DNA of 64,000 nucleotides, taken from positions 620,001 to 684,000 of the forward strand of contig WGMD01000002.1 of NCBI GenBank assembly GCA_016125255.1. The letters run 5' to 3'. Positions 47,258 through 54,759 of this stretch are shown here, one piece after another. A program made the translations under genes and the position numbers. How positions within the stretch are numbered: position 1 is the stretch's first letter; every line of letters begins with the position of its first letter. The DNA comes from Planctomycetota bacterium (GTDB lineage Bacteria > Planctomycetota > Phycisphaerae > Phycisphaerales > Zrk34). Under the pieces are notes generated by a model. That model had not been told where the DNA came from and made no database searches. It worked only from the letters and a program-made list of their open reading frames with translations.

Positions 47258-49438
47258 TCACTTGCGACGCTTGCCGCCGCGCGGGCCCGGCCCGCCGCCC
47301 TTGGCGGCCTGCGCCTGGCGCTGACGTTCCTCGGCGGCTTTCATGACGCGGTCCCAGAATCCGCCGCTCTTGGGGCTGTTGCCCCCGCCCTTGCCCATCG
47401 ACCCCGCGTCAAAGTCGCCGCGGTCCTCCATCTCCTTGATGTGCGCCCGGACGCGCTTGGACTCGATGATGCCCACGCTGGTGGACACGAGGATGTAGAG
47501 CGTCAGGCCGCAGGGCATCTTGTAGAAGAGGAACGGAAACAGCGGCGCGATGAACTTCATCATCTTCTGCTGCTGCTCCGCCTGCTCGTTCATCGCCGGC
47601 GTCGTCTGCGTGGTGTACTTCTGCTGAATGAAGAACACGAACGACATGAGGATCGGGATGATGTTGATGCTCGAGATCGTCACGAAGCCCAGGTGCGTCT
47701 CGGGGAAGGTGATGAAATTATCCTGCGAGGAAAGGTCGCGGAGGAACTGCCAGTTGAAGCCGAACCATTGTCCGATCGAGTGGAACACGTCGTAGAACGC
47801 GGGCTGGTGGCGGAGCTGAATGGCGAAAAAGAGCATGGCGTACAGGGCGAACCAGATGGGCATCTGAAAGAGCATCGGCAGGCAGCCGAGGCCCATCGCG
47901 GCGGGGTTGACGTTCTTCTCGCGATACAGGGCCATCGTTTCCTGATTGAGCTTCTGAGGATTGTCCTTGTACTTGACCTTGAGGCGCTCCAACTCGGGTT
48001 TGAGCGAGGCCATCTGCCGGCTGACCTTCATCATGTTGACCTGCGAACGCTTGGTCAACGGATGCAGAATCGTCCGCACGATCGCGACAAGTCCCATGAT
48101 CGCCAGACCCCAGTCGCGCACGATCCAATGCAGGAACTGAAGGAATGCCAGCAGTCCGTTGGCCAGCCAGGCGAATGTGCAGAACGCGCAGAACCCGCCG
48201 AGGTTGAACTCGATGACGTCGCCCAGATCGAGCCGCACGTACAGCGGATCGTTCTTGAGCAGGTCCGAATCCATCGGCCCGGCGAAAAGCTCAAGCTCAA
48301 GCGCCGCCGACTTGCCCGCGTCAATCCGCATCGGCACGCTGTCCATGAGCAGCGCCATCGACTTGTCCGTGTCCTTGGGCCCGCCCCATGTCATCCGCCG
48401 TACCGTGTTGAACTCCGACTGGAGCGGAAGGATGCCTTCGACCTTTTCATCGACCGTCGTGTGCACGGCGGCGGCGAAGTAACGGTTGGTCATGGCGACC
48501 CATGCCAGGTCGCGCCCCGAATCTTCGGCGTCCTTGGGATCGGGCCAGAGCGTGTCGGTCTTCTGGCTGACGACGTTCTGGCGGCGCAGATGATGGCCGT
48601 TCGTCGTCAGGTGTTTGGACTTGGGGTTGGAAAGCGACGGTTGAAGATAGCACTCGACGACCTTGCGCCGGTCGCCGATATATCCGCCTTCGGTTTGCAG
48701 ATCGACCGGCCCAAGCTGGGTGAACCGCACGCTCAGCGGACCGTCCGTCAGATTCTCGAACGTCTGATGCAGGTCCAGATCGTATCGACCGACGGGCAGC
48801 GACCATGTGCGCGTCAGGCGCAGCACCGGCTTGTCCGCGGCGTCGGCGATCGTCAGATGGAACACGGCGGTCGTGGCGGTGGTCTTTTCGCGATCAACCT
48901 GCCAGCGCGACCCGTAGACGTAGACCGGGTCCCCGCCGTTGATCACCACGGCATAGGCGGCCATCGGGTACTGATAGCTTGTCGCGCCGGTGGCGTCGTC
49001 ATGCGAATAGACCTGCTGCTGTTGAAGCGGATAGGGGATGTGGTCCTGCACGCTCGTCGAGTAGCGCGACAGGAGCACATGTTTGATGCCGCCGCCCCAG
49101 GGCGTGAACTTGGCCTCGAGATTGTACGGGTTGGTCTGCTCGTCCTTTTCGGTGGAGCCGATGACGGGCTCATCCTGTTTTTCGGTGACGTCGACGACCT
49201 TGAGGCCCGAAATCGGCTTCACATCGTCGGGGACGGCGGCGGGCGTTTGGGTTCCCTCGCCGGGGGGCTTGGCGGATTCCCCGGCCTTGTCAGGCGCGGG
49301 CGGGGCGCCGTCCGTGGTGGAAACCGCGGGCTTGGCCGTCGAAGCGTCTGGCGCGGTCGAACCGGAACGGAACGCCATCGCGACGGTGATGCCGACGGCG
49401 ATGACGACAAGAAGCAAAGTAATGGCGAAGCGTTGCAT
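47258..49438 (-). CDS. yidC: Membrane protein insertase YidC
   Basis: 726 residues, much longer than the E. coli protein (548). An N-terminal membrane helix is followed by a linker rich in Ala/Pro/Thr and a large periplasmic domain (about 90-420) of the Gram-negative type. The conserved insertase core has GLAIMGLVAIVRTILHPLTKRSQVNMMKVSRQM, LKPELERLKVKYKDNPQKLNQETMALYREKNVNP, GCLPMLFQMPIWFALYAMLF and MKFIAPLFPFLFYKMPCGLTLY. The C-terminus is Gly/Arg/Lys-rich (GGGPGPRGGKRRK), likely ribosome-binding. It forms a transcription unit with mnmE. rpmH and rnpA, usual neighbours, are absent upstream. Confidence 0.96.
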   Translation of the reverse strand: MQRFAITLLLVVIAVGITVAMAFRSGSTAPDASTAKPAVSTTDGAPPAPDKAGESAKPPGEGTQTPAAVPDDVKPISGLKVVDVTEKQDEPVIGSTEKDEQTNPYNLEAKFTPWGGGIKHVLLSRYSTSVQDHIPYPLQQQQVYSHDDATGATSYQYPMAAYAVVINGGDPVYVYGSRWQVDREKTTATTAVFHLTIADAADKPVLRLTRTWSLPVGRYDLDLHQTFENLTDGPLSVRFTQLGPVDLQTEGGYIGDRRKVVECYLQPSLSNPKSKHLTTNGHHLRRQNVVSQKTDTLWPDPKDAEDSGRDLAWVAMTNRYFAAAVHTTVDEKVEGILPLQSEFNTVRRMTWGGPKDTDKSMALLMDSVPMRIDAGKSAALELELFAGPMDSDLLKNDPLYVRLDLGDVIEFNLGGFCAFCTFAWLANGLLAFLQFLHWIVRDWGLAIMGLVAIVRTILHPLTKRSQVNMMKVSRQMASLKPELERLKVKYKDNPQKLNQETMALYREKNVNPAAMGLGCLPMLFQMPIWFALYAMLFFAIQLRHQPAFYDVFHSIGQWFGFNWQFLRDLSSQDNFITFPETHLGFVTISSINIIPILMSFVFFIQQKYTTQTTPAMNEQAEQQQKMMKFIAPLFPFLFYKMPCGLTLYILVSTSVGIIESKRVRAHIKEMEDRGDFDAGSMGKGGGNSPKSGGFWDRVMKAAEERQRQAQAAKGGGPGPRGGKRRK

Positions 49439-49493
49439 CGAAACCCTCTATTGTCGGGTCAAATGAAGTCGCACAGTATATGGGGAAAACGCA

Positions 49494-49552
49494 AAACTCG
49501 AAACTCGAAAACCGAAACTCGAAGGGATGGGCCATCCTTCGGTTTTCGAGTT
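49494..49552. repeat. Intergenic palindrome with tandem-word arms (AAACTCGAAACTCG type)
   Basis: AACTCGAAAACCGAA (49502-49516) pairs perfectly with TTCGGTTTTCGAGTT (49538-49552). The inner stem is GGATGG / CCATCC. The left side repeats the word ACTCGAAA. Lies between yidC and the metallophosphoesterase gene. Confidence 0.8.
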
Positions 49553-49559
49553 CCCCCCG

Positions 49560-50324
49560 TTACCTGCCTTCGAGGAGTCGCTGGCCGAAGAAGTCGTTAA
49601 GGTCGGGGATTTTCTCGACCTTGGCGATCACGGACTTGATGTCATATTCGAGGCGGACGAATTCGACGTGATCTTCAAAAAAGAGCGTGTAGCCGCTGCG
49701 GGGATCGCGGTCGCGGGGCTGTCCGACGGAGCCGACGTTGATGATGAATTTTTCTTCTTCGCGGAAGCTGTACTGGCCCTTCAGTTCGGTCGGATTGTAG
49801 AAGTCGGGTTCATCGGTGAAGACGCCCTGGACATGGGTATGCCCGACGAAGCATCCGCGTTCGAGGCGGTCGAAAATCTGCTGCATTTTTGTCGGAGCGG
49901 TGGCCACGTCGTCGGCGAAGATGTACTCGTTGATGGGCCGGCGGGGCGAGCCGTGCACGCTGATGACGCCGTCGGCAAGCGTCTGGCGGATCGTCAGCCC
50001 GCCGAGATAGTTCCATCGCATGGCCCGCTTGGCCTTGTCCGGCTCGAGTTCGAACTGCCGCCGGGTCCAGAAGCTGGCCGTCTCGGCCCCGACGTTGAAA
50101 TTCGTCGGCTCGTAGAGCACCGCGTAATCGTGATTGCCCATCAGCGCCCAGTCGCAGCGCTCAATGACCAGATCGAGGCACTCGCGGGGGTTGGGCCCGT
50201 AGCCGACGATGTCGCCCAGGCACACGATGCGCTTGACCTTGCGTTTTTCGATGTCCGCCAGAACGACGCGCAGGGCTTCGAGATTGGCGTGGATGTCGGA
50301 GATGATGGCGGTGGGATAGCTGAT
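49560..50324 (-). CDS. Metallophosphoesterase (calcineurin-like), no canonical start codon
   Basis: The protein contains IISDIHANLEALRVV (first metal motif D-x-H), IVCLGDIVGYGPNP (GD motif), ALMGNHDY (GNHD), and later ISVHGSP and FVGHTHVQG (GHxH). It is a two-metal phosphoesterase of the YfcE/DUF2156-like group. A GTG at 50225 would delete the D-x-H motif. The frame is open upstream to about 50400 without ATG, GTG or TTG. The most plausible start is the ATC at 50322-50324, with GGAG seven bases before it and a family-like N-terminus (x-SYPTAIISDIHAN). That gives 254 residues. Either ATC initiation, a mutated start codon, or a sequencing error. Confidence 0.75.
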   Translation of the reverse strand: MSYPTAIISDIHANLEALRVVLADIEKRKVKRIVCLGDIVGYGPNPRECLDLVIERCDWALMGNHDYAVLYEPTNFNVGAETASFWTRRQFELEPDKAKRAMRWNYLGGLTIRQTLADGVISVHGSPRRPINEYIFADDVATAPTKMQQIFDRLERGCFVGHTHVQGVFTDEPDFYNPTELKGQYSFREEEKFIINVGSVGQPRDRDPRSGYTLFFEDHVEFVRLEYDIKSVIAKVEKIPDLNDFFGQRLLEGR

Positions 50325-50385
50325 GATGCGTCTCCGTGAGGACCTTTGCTCGGGGCACCATCGTAAGAAGCCCCGCCCCAGAGCG

Positions 50386-51090
50386 TCAAGCCGAGATCGG
50401 AATCACTGACCCATTGTCGAAATTCTTGCGGTTCGTGATGCACCCGACGATCAGGTCGGCCACGCGATCGGGCGAAATGCACTGCTCGGGCGCGATCGTC
50501 GCCTCATCGAATAACGACCGGAGCATCGGCGTCTCCACCGCCCCCGGGGCGATCGCCACCGCCCGGATGCCCCTTGACTCGCCCTCGCGAGCAGTCACCA
50601 ATGTGAACATGTTCACGCCGATCTTCGCCGCAGCGTACGCCGCGAAGCCCGGGAAGGGATCGATCGACGCCATGGAGGAGAGGTTCACGACGATCCCGCC
50701 CCGCCGACCGAGCGGGCCCCACGCCGCGCGCGTCAGGTACATCACCGACGAGAGATTCGCGTCGATCGTTTGTCGCCACAAAGCCGGATCCGTCTCGCTG
50801 ATCGACGCCAGCGCCGCATAGCCCGCCGCGTTGACCAGCGCATCGACCCGCTCATACCGCTCCATCGCCGCCTGCACCGCCCCCTCGCACGCCCCCGGCT
50901 CCGTCACGTCAGCCGGATAAATCAGCGTGGGCGCATCGCCGACGAGGTCCGCCGTGCCTGTGAGCTTCGTCTCATTGCGGCCGACGAGCACCAGCGACCA
51001 CCCCGCCGCGGCGAGCTGACACGCCGTCGCGCGTCCGATGCCGCTGCCCGCCCCCGTCACGATCGCCGTCTTCATCGCTGCGTCCGCCAT
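50386..51090 (-). CDS. Short-chain dehydrogenase/reductase
   Basis: 234 residues from the ATG at 51090 (GGAG seven bases upstream); an ATG at 51096 is also possible. The cofactor motif is TGAGSGIG, the structural motif NAAGYA, the catalytic serine lies in VVNLSSMAS and the Tyr-Lys pair in YAAAK. GAVETPML is the typical PG-motif region. The classical SDR family reduces or oxidises hydroxyl/keto groups with NAD(P). The substrate is unknown. Lies 61 bases upstream of the metallophosphoesterase. Confidence 0.9.
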   Translation of the reverse strand: MADAAMKTAIVTGAGSGIGRATACQLAAAGWSLVLVGRNETKLTGTADLVGDAPTLIYPADVTEPGACEGAVQAAMERYERVDALVNAAGYAALASISETDPALWRQTIDANLSSVMYLTRAAWGPLGRRGGIVVNLSSMASIDPFPGFAAYAAAKIGVNMFTLVTAREGESRGIRAVAIAPGAVETPMLRSLFDEATIAPEQCISPDRVADLIVGCITNRKNFDNGSVIPISA

Positions 51091-51109
51091 CGCCATGCTC
51101 CGAAATAAA

Positions 51110-51140
51110 CAGCACCGTGCGTCGAAACGACACGGTGCTG
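51110..51140 (-). terminator. Intrinsic terminator downstream of nuoI
   Basis: Stem CAGCACCGT plus GTCG with CGAC plus ACGGTGCTG around an AAA loop, with a two-base bulge. On the minus strand a TTTATTT tract follows. The stretch 51141-51317 before the nuoI stop codon shows nothing else. Confidence 0.75.
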
Positions 51141-51317
51141 GTGGGAAGAGAGAGGGCTAAGTTGAACTACTTTTCGATCTTCGCAGTAACCGTTTGTCAC
51201 CACCCTGGAAACAACGCGAACTGGTACGTTCACTCATTAAACACAAACTCAATATAGCAACGGCTCGGGAAATATCAAGCGGATTGCGGACGCGCCGCCC
51301 AATAATTTTGGGCCGCC

Positions 51318-51857
51318 TCACATGGGCTTATCCGCGATCGTGCGGTCGTAAACCCCGAGCAGCTTTGACTTATCGAAAATCATCTCCTGACGCGTCAGGC
51401 CCACAATGTCGTACTCGGGCGTCAATTCGATGGCGTCCACCGGGCACGCTTCCTCGCACATGCCGCAGTAGATGCACCGCAGCTCATCAATGTCGAAGCG
51501 CTTGGGATATTTCTCGCGGTCGTCCCAGGGCGATTCCTCGCCGACGATGTGAATGCACTCGGCGGGGCAGGCGGTGGCGCACATGAAACAGGCGACGCAC
51601 TTGACCCGCCCCTGCTCATCGCGATTGAGCCGATGCACCCCGCGGTAGTTCCCGCGATTGAGCCCGCCCTCGAGCACCGGCATCTGCTCCCGGCGCTCCT
51701 CCGGGTAGTAGAACGTCTTGGCCTTGGGCCCCCGGCCCATCGAACCGACGATGTGCCGAAAGGTCGTCCCCAGACCCTTGAACACCTCCGGCAGATAGGT
51801 CGATTCCAGACGCCCCATCCTGGGCATTTCAACGACATAGAAATCAGTATCGCGCAT
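51318..51857 (-). CDS. nuoI: NADH-quinone oxidoreductase subunit I
   Basis: 179 residues. Two 4Fe-4S ferredoxin motifs, CVACFMCATACP and CIYCGMCEEACP, carry electrons from the NADH arm to quinone in respiratory complex I. The N-terminal YLPEVFKGLGTTFRHIVG and YYPEERREQMPVLEGG and the C-terminal AIELTPEYDIVGLTRQEMIFD match the NuoI family. Here it stands alone with its own terminator; other nuo genes are not in the window. Confidence 0.95.
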   Translation of the reverse strand: MRDTDFYVVEMPRMGRLESTYLPEVFKGLGTTFRHIVGSMGRGPKAKTFYYPEERREQMPVLEGGLNRGNYRGVHRLNRDEQGRVKCVACFMCATACPAECIHIVGEESPWDDREKYPKRFDIDELRCIYCGMCEEACPVDAIELTPEYDIVGLTRQEMIFDKSKLLGVYDRTIADKPM

Positions 51858-51998
51858 GGGCGGAGCTCTTTCGGTAAAGCATCATTGTTGTCCCCCGCCC
51901 CGGATGCGTCAAGGGCCGGCCACGGATGCCGACGTGGAACTGACCCGGTCGATGCCATCGCGGCATTGTCCCCTTCCCGCCCGGCGCTATCATACGGC

Positions 51999-52217
51999 AT
52001 GGATTCCGCTGCCCTGCACCACATGTCCGTTGAACAGAAGCTGGACCTGATGGAGGCGCTGTGGGCGGACCTGTCGCGCGATCCGGCGACCGTCGACTCC
52101 CCCGAATGGCACGCCGGTGTGCTCCGCGAACGCCAATCGCAAATCGACCGCGGCGATGCGAAACTGAGCGACTGGGAAGACGCCAGACGGCGGCTCCGGC
52201 AGACCCGATCCAAATGA
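51999..52217 (+). CDS. Antitoxin-like addiction module component
   Basis: 72 residues. The pattern SVEQKLDLMEALWADLSRDP, then SPEWHAGVLRERQSQIDRGDAKLSDWEDARRRLR, matches the putative addiction module component family (TIGR02574-like) that is paired with RelE/ParE toxins. Its stop overlaps the start of a ParE-type frame by ATGA, the usual order antitoxin then toxin. The downstream toxin is broken by a stop codon. Confidence 0.8.
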   Translation: MDSAALHHMSVEQKLDLMEALWADLSRDPATVDSPEWHAGVLRERQSQIDRGDAKLSDWEDARRRLRQTRSK

Positions 52218-52507
52218 ACATTCTGATCCTCGACGCCGCCGAGCAGGACATTGTCGCCGGTGCGCGGTTCTAAGAACGACAGCGTGCCGGTCTCGGCGAT
52301 GCATTCATCGAAGCCATCATCGCCGACATCGACTCCCTTCACACATTCGCCGGGCAAAACCTGATGGCGCACGGCAAACATCGAATACTCGCGCGCCGCT
52401 TTCCATTTGGAATCTATTACACGCTCAATGGCGACACCGTAACCGTTCATGCCGTGCTCGATCTTCGACGGGAGCCGACCGGCATCTACAAACGACTCAT
52501 CCAATGA
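52214..52507 (+). pseudogene. ParE/RelE-type toxin interrupted by an in-frame stop
   Basis: The frame begins ATG at 52214 (overlapping the antitoxin stop), reads MNILILDAAEQDIVAGARF and stops at TAA (52271-52273). Reading on in the same frame gives ERQRAGLGDAFIEAIIADID, later HRILARRFPFGIYYTLNG and VTVHAVLDLRREP, and ends at TGA 52505-52507. This is the ParE/RelE plasmid-stabilisation fold at a full length of about 97 codons. In relatives the position of the stop is usually Tyr or Phe. A single base change could turn TAC or TAT into TAA. The toxin is therefore probably inactive while the antitoxin is intact. Confidence 0.8.
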
Positions 52508-52565
52508 CCCGTGGTCGCGACAGCCCGTCGTTTCATCCCCGCACCACATGCTCTAAACTGCATGC

Positions 52566-53126
52566 ATGTCGCCCACGCTGATCCTCATTCCCACCGAGTT
52601 GGAACGCAAGGCCCTGTCAACAGACCGCGCGGAGGTTCATCTGTGCGGGTTCGGGCCGATTGCGGCGGCGGCGCGGACGGCGGGACTGCTGGCCGATGGC
52701 GCGTACCAGCGCGTGCTGCTGGTCGGGATCGCGGGGACCTATGACCCCGCCGCCCTGCCGGTCGGACAGGCGGTGTGCTTCGACGGCGTCCACATCGACC
52801 CCGTCGGCGGGGGCGTCATGCCGCAGTGGGAGAACATCACCGATGCATTACCGCTGGCGCGGCCGGCGGGCGTGCGATGCGCCGGGGCGCTGCAAACCGT
52901 CTGGCGCGTCGGGGCGGACGGGCACGGCGCGGCGGCGGAGGACATGGAAGGGTTCGGCGCGGCGATGGCGTGCGCGATGGCCCGTGTTCCGCTTGCGATC
53001 GTGCGCGGGATTTCCAATGCGGTCCATCAGCGCGATGCCCGGCAGTGGCGCATCGACGAGGCGATGCGGGCGGTCGGCGCGGTTCTGCCGGCGGCGCTTG
53101 CGGCGACATGGGAGACGGCACCATGA
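52566..53126 (+). CDS. mqnB: Futalosine hydrolase
   Basis: 186 residues. MqnB removes hypoxanthine from futalosine in the alternative menaquinone pathway. Related to nucleoside phosphorylases: VLLVGIAGTYDPAALPVGQAV, DPVGGGVMPQWEN and the ribose-binding AEDMEGFGAAMACAMARVP, then LAIVRGISNAVHQRD. mqnD starts inside its stop codon (ATGA), which confirms the pathway. Confidence 0.92.
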   Translation: MSPTLILIPTELERKALSTDRAEVHLCGFGPIAAAARTAGLLADGAYQRVLLVGIAGTYDPAALPVGQAVCFDGVHIDPVGGGVMPQWENITDALPLARPAGVRCAGALQTVWRVGADGHGAAAEDMEGFGAAMACAMARVPLAIVRGISNAVHQRDARQWRIDEAMRAVGAVLPAALAATWETAP

Positions 53127-53968
53127 CGACGCCGATCCATCTGGGCATTTCGACCTGTCCGAACGACACGTTCGCCTTTCATGCGCTGCTCACCGATCGC
53201 ATCGACACGCGCGGGCTTTCGTTCCGCATCGAGCTGATGGACGTGCAGGAACTCAACACGCGACTGTTCGCCGGTGACTTTGACGCGGCGAAGGCGAGCT
53301 TTCATGCGGCGCTTTTGCTGAGCGATCAGATGGGCGTGCTGCCGGCCGGTTCGGCGCTGGGGTTCGGCGTGGGGCCGCTGCTTCTGGCGGCTCAGCCGGG
53401 CATCCGCCCCGCCGACCTGCCGGGCGCCCGCGTGTTGTGCCCCGGCGAGCACACGACCGCCACGCTCCTCTACAAATTGTTCCACCCGCAGCAGGGCGTT
53501 GTGCGGCAGGTCGTGTTCAGCGACATCATGCCGGCGCTGCAGCGAGAAGAAGCCGACTTCGGCGTGTGCATTCACGAGGGCCGATTCACCTGGCGGGAGC
53601 AGAAGCTGCATCGGGTCGAGGACCTGGGCAGCGTGTGGGAATCGGCGACGCACTCGCCGCTGCCGCTGGGCGGCATCCTCGCCCGCCGCCGCCTCGGCGA
53701 CGACACGCTCCGCAAACTCGCCGGCGTCGTTCGCGACTCGGTCGAATATGGATTGGCCCACCGCGATGAAACCCTGCCGACGATGCGCCGCCATGCGCAG
53801 GAGCAGACCGATGAGGTGCTCTTCGCGCATGTGGACCTGTATGTGAATCAATGGACGCGCGATCTGGGCGAGACGGGGCATAAGGCGCTGGACATGCTCC
53901 ACCGCAAAGCCGTCGAAGCCCGCGTCATCCCGCCGGGAAATGCATCACTTGACGTGCTGGGGCGCTGA
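53123..53968 (+). CDS. mqnD: 1,4-dihydroxy-6-naphthoate synthase
   Basis: 281 residues. MqnD converts cyclic dehypoxanthinyl futalosine to 1,4-dihydroxy-6-naphthoate. Signatures are LGISTCPNDTFAFHALLTDR, DVQELNTRLFAGDFDAAKAS, LGFGVGPLLLA, LCPGEHTTATLLYKLF, DFGVCIHEGRFTW and LPLGGILARR. It is translationally coupled to mqnB. With nuoI 1.3 kb away this gives a small respiratory neighbourhood. Its 3' end overlaps the convergent lipoprotein gene by 24 bases. Confidence 0.94.
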   Translation: MTTPIHLGISTCPNDTFAFHALLTDRIDTRGLSFRIELMDVQELNTRLFAGDFDAAKASFHAALLLSDQMGVLPAGSALGFGVGPLLLAAQPGIRPADLPGARVLCPGEHTTATLLYKLFHPQQGVVRQVVFSDIMPALQREEADFGVCIHEGRFTWREQKLHRVEDLGSVWESATHSPLPLGGILARRRLGDDTLRKLAGVVRDSVEYGLAHRDETLPTMRRHAQEQTDEVLFAHVDLYVNQWTRDLGETGHKALDMLHRKAVEARVIPPGNASLDVLGR

Positions 53969-54583
53969 CGCCACCGGGAGCGGCTGATCAAGCTGGACGG
54001 AGCGTCGGAGGATGGCGGCGACGAGCTGCTGTTCGAGCAGTTCGTCGCGTCCGACGGTGGCCCAGTAGCTTTCTTCGAGGCCGCGCTCGGTGTAGGTCGC
54101 GCGATGGCGTGAGTCGGCGGAGCGGACGGAGACGACGCCCATCGCCGAGGTGACAAGCTGGCGCGGCGGATGGTAGCGGCGCTGAATGTCGACGATGACG
54201 TGCAGTTGGTAATCCTTGGGCGCGTTGGGATTCGGGGCGGCGCCTTCGGGGGCGGCGGGGGCGACGGAGACGCGGACGATGTGACGCTGAAAGTTGAGGG
54301 TCGATTCGACCGTCTCGTCGTTGCCGAGGTTGTCGCTCCGCCAGGGCTCGAACACGCTTGCGGAAATCTGCGGCTCCGTCGTCACGATGCCGAAGCGTCG
54401 ATCCTTGCGATCCACCACGTACCGCCGCTCGCGCAGGACCAGAATCGCGGCATCGAACACGCGGTCGTACTCGGGCACGGCGATGTCGATGGGATTGTCG
54501 ACGTCGACGGCCTTGGGGGCGCAGCCGCCCAGCGAAAGCGTCAGCAAGGCGAGGGCGACGATGATCAGGAAGGTTTTACCCAT
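53945..54583 (-). CDS. Lipoprotein of unknown function
   Basis: 212 residues from the ATG at 54583. The signal peptide ends in the lipobox LGGC (LIIVALALLTLSLGGC). The mature protein contains YDRVFDAAILVLRERRYVVDRKDRRFGIVTTEP and a beta-rich middle, a pattern common in small planctomycete lipoproteins with no name. A Tyr/Arg-rich stretch is followed by EESYWATVGRDELLEQQLVAAILRRSV. It is transcribed away from the histidine kinase gene. Confidence 0.75.
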   Translation of the reverse strand: MGKTFLIIVALALLTLSLGGCAPKAVDVDNPIDIAVPEYDRVFDAAILVLRERRYVVDRKDRRFGIVTTEPQISASVFEPWRSDNLGNDETVESTLNFQRHIVRVSVAPAAPEGAAPNPNAPKDYQLHVIVDIQRRYHPPRQLVTSAMGVVSVRSADSRHRATYTERGLEESYWATVGRDELLEQQLVAAILRRSVQLDQPLPVASAPQHVK

Positions 54584-54759
54584 ATGCCGGGCCAGTTTAT
54601 CGCCTGCCCTCCCGGCCCGCCAGCGCACGGGGCCGATAATCGGGCCGATCCGGCGACGCGGCGCGATCGGGTGCATCTTCGATCAGGGATTTCACTCAAT
54701 CGGCGTGGTGATCGTGCCGATTTTCATCTTGTCGTCGCCTCATGCATGCTGGAGAAGAT

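Noticed and set aside
47111-49600. An 829-codon open frame opposite yidC
   Set aside because: Shadow of yidC; no recognisable features.
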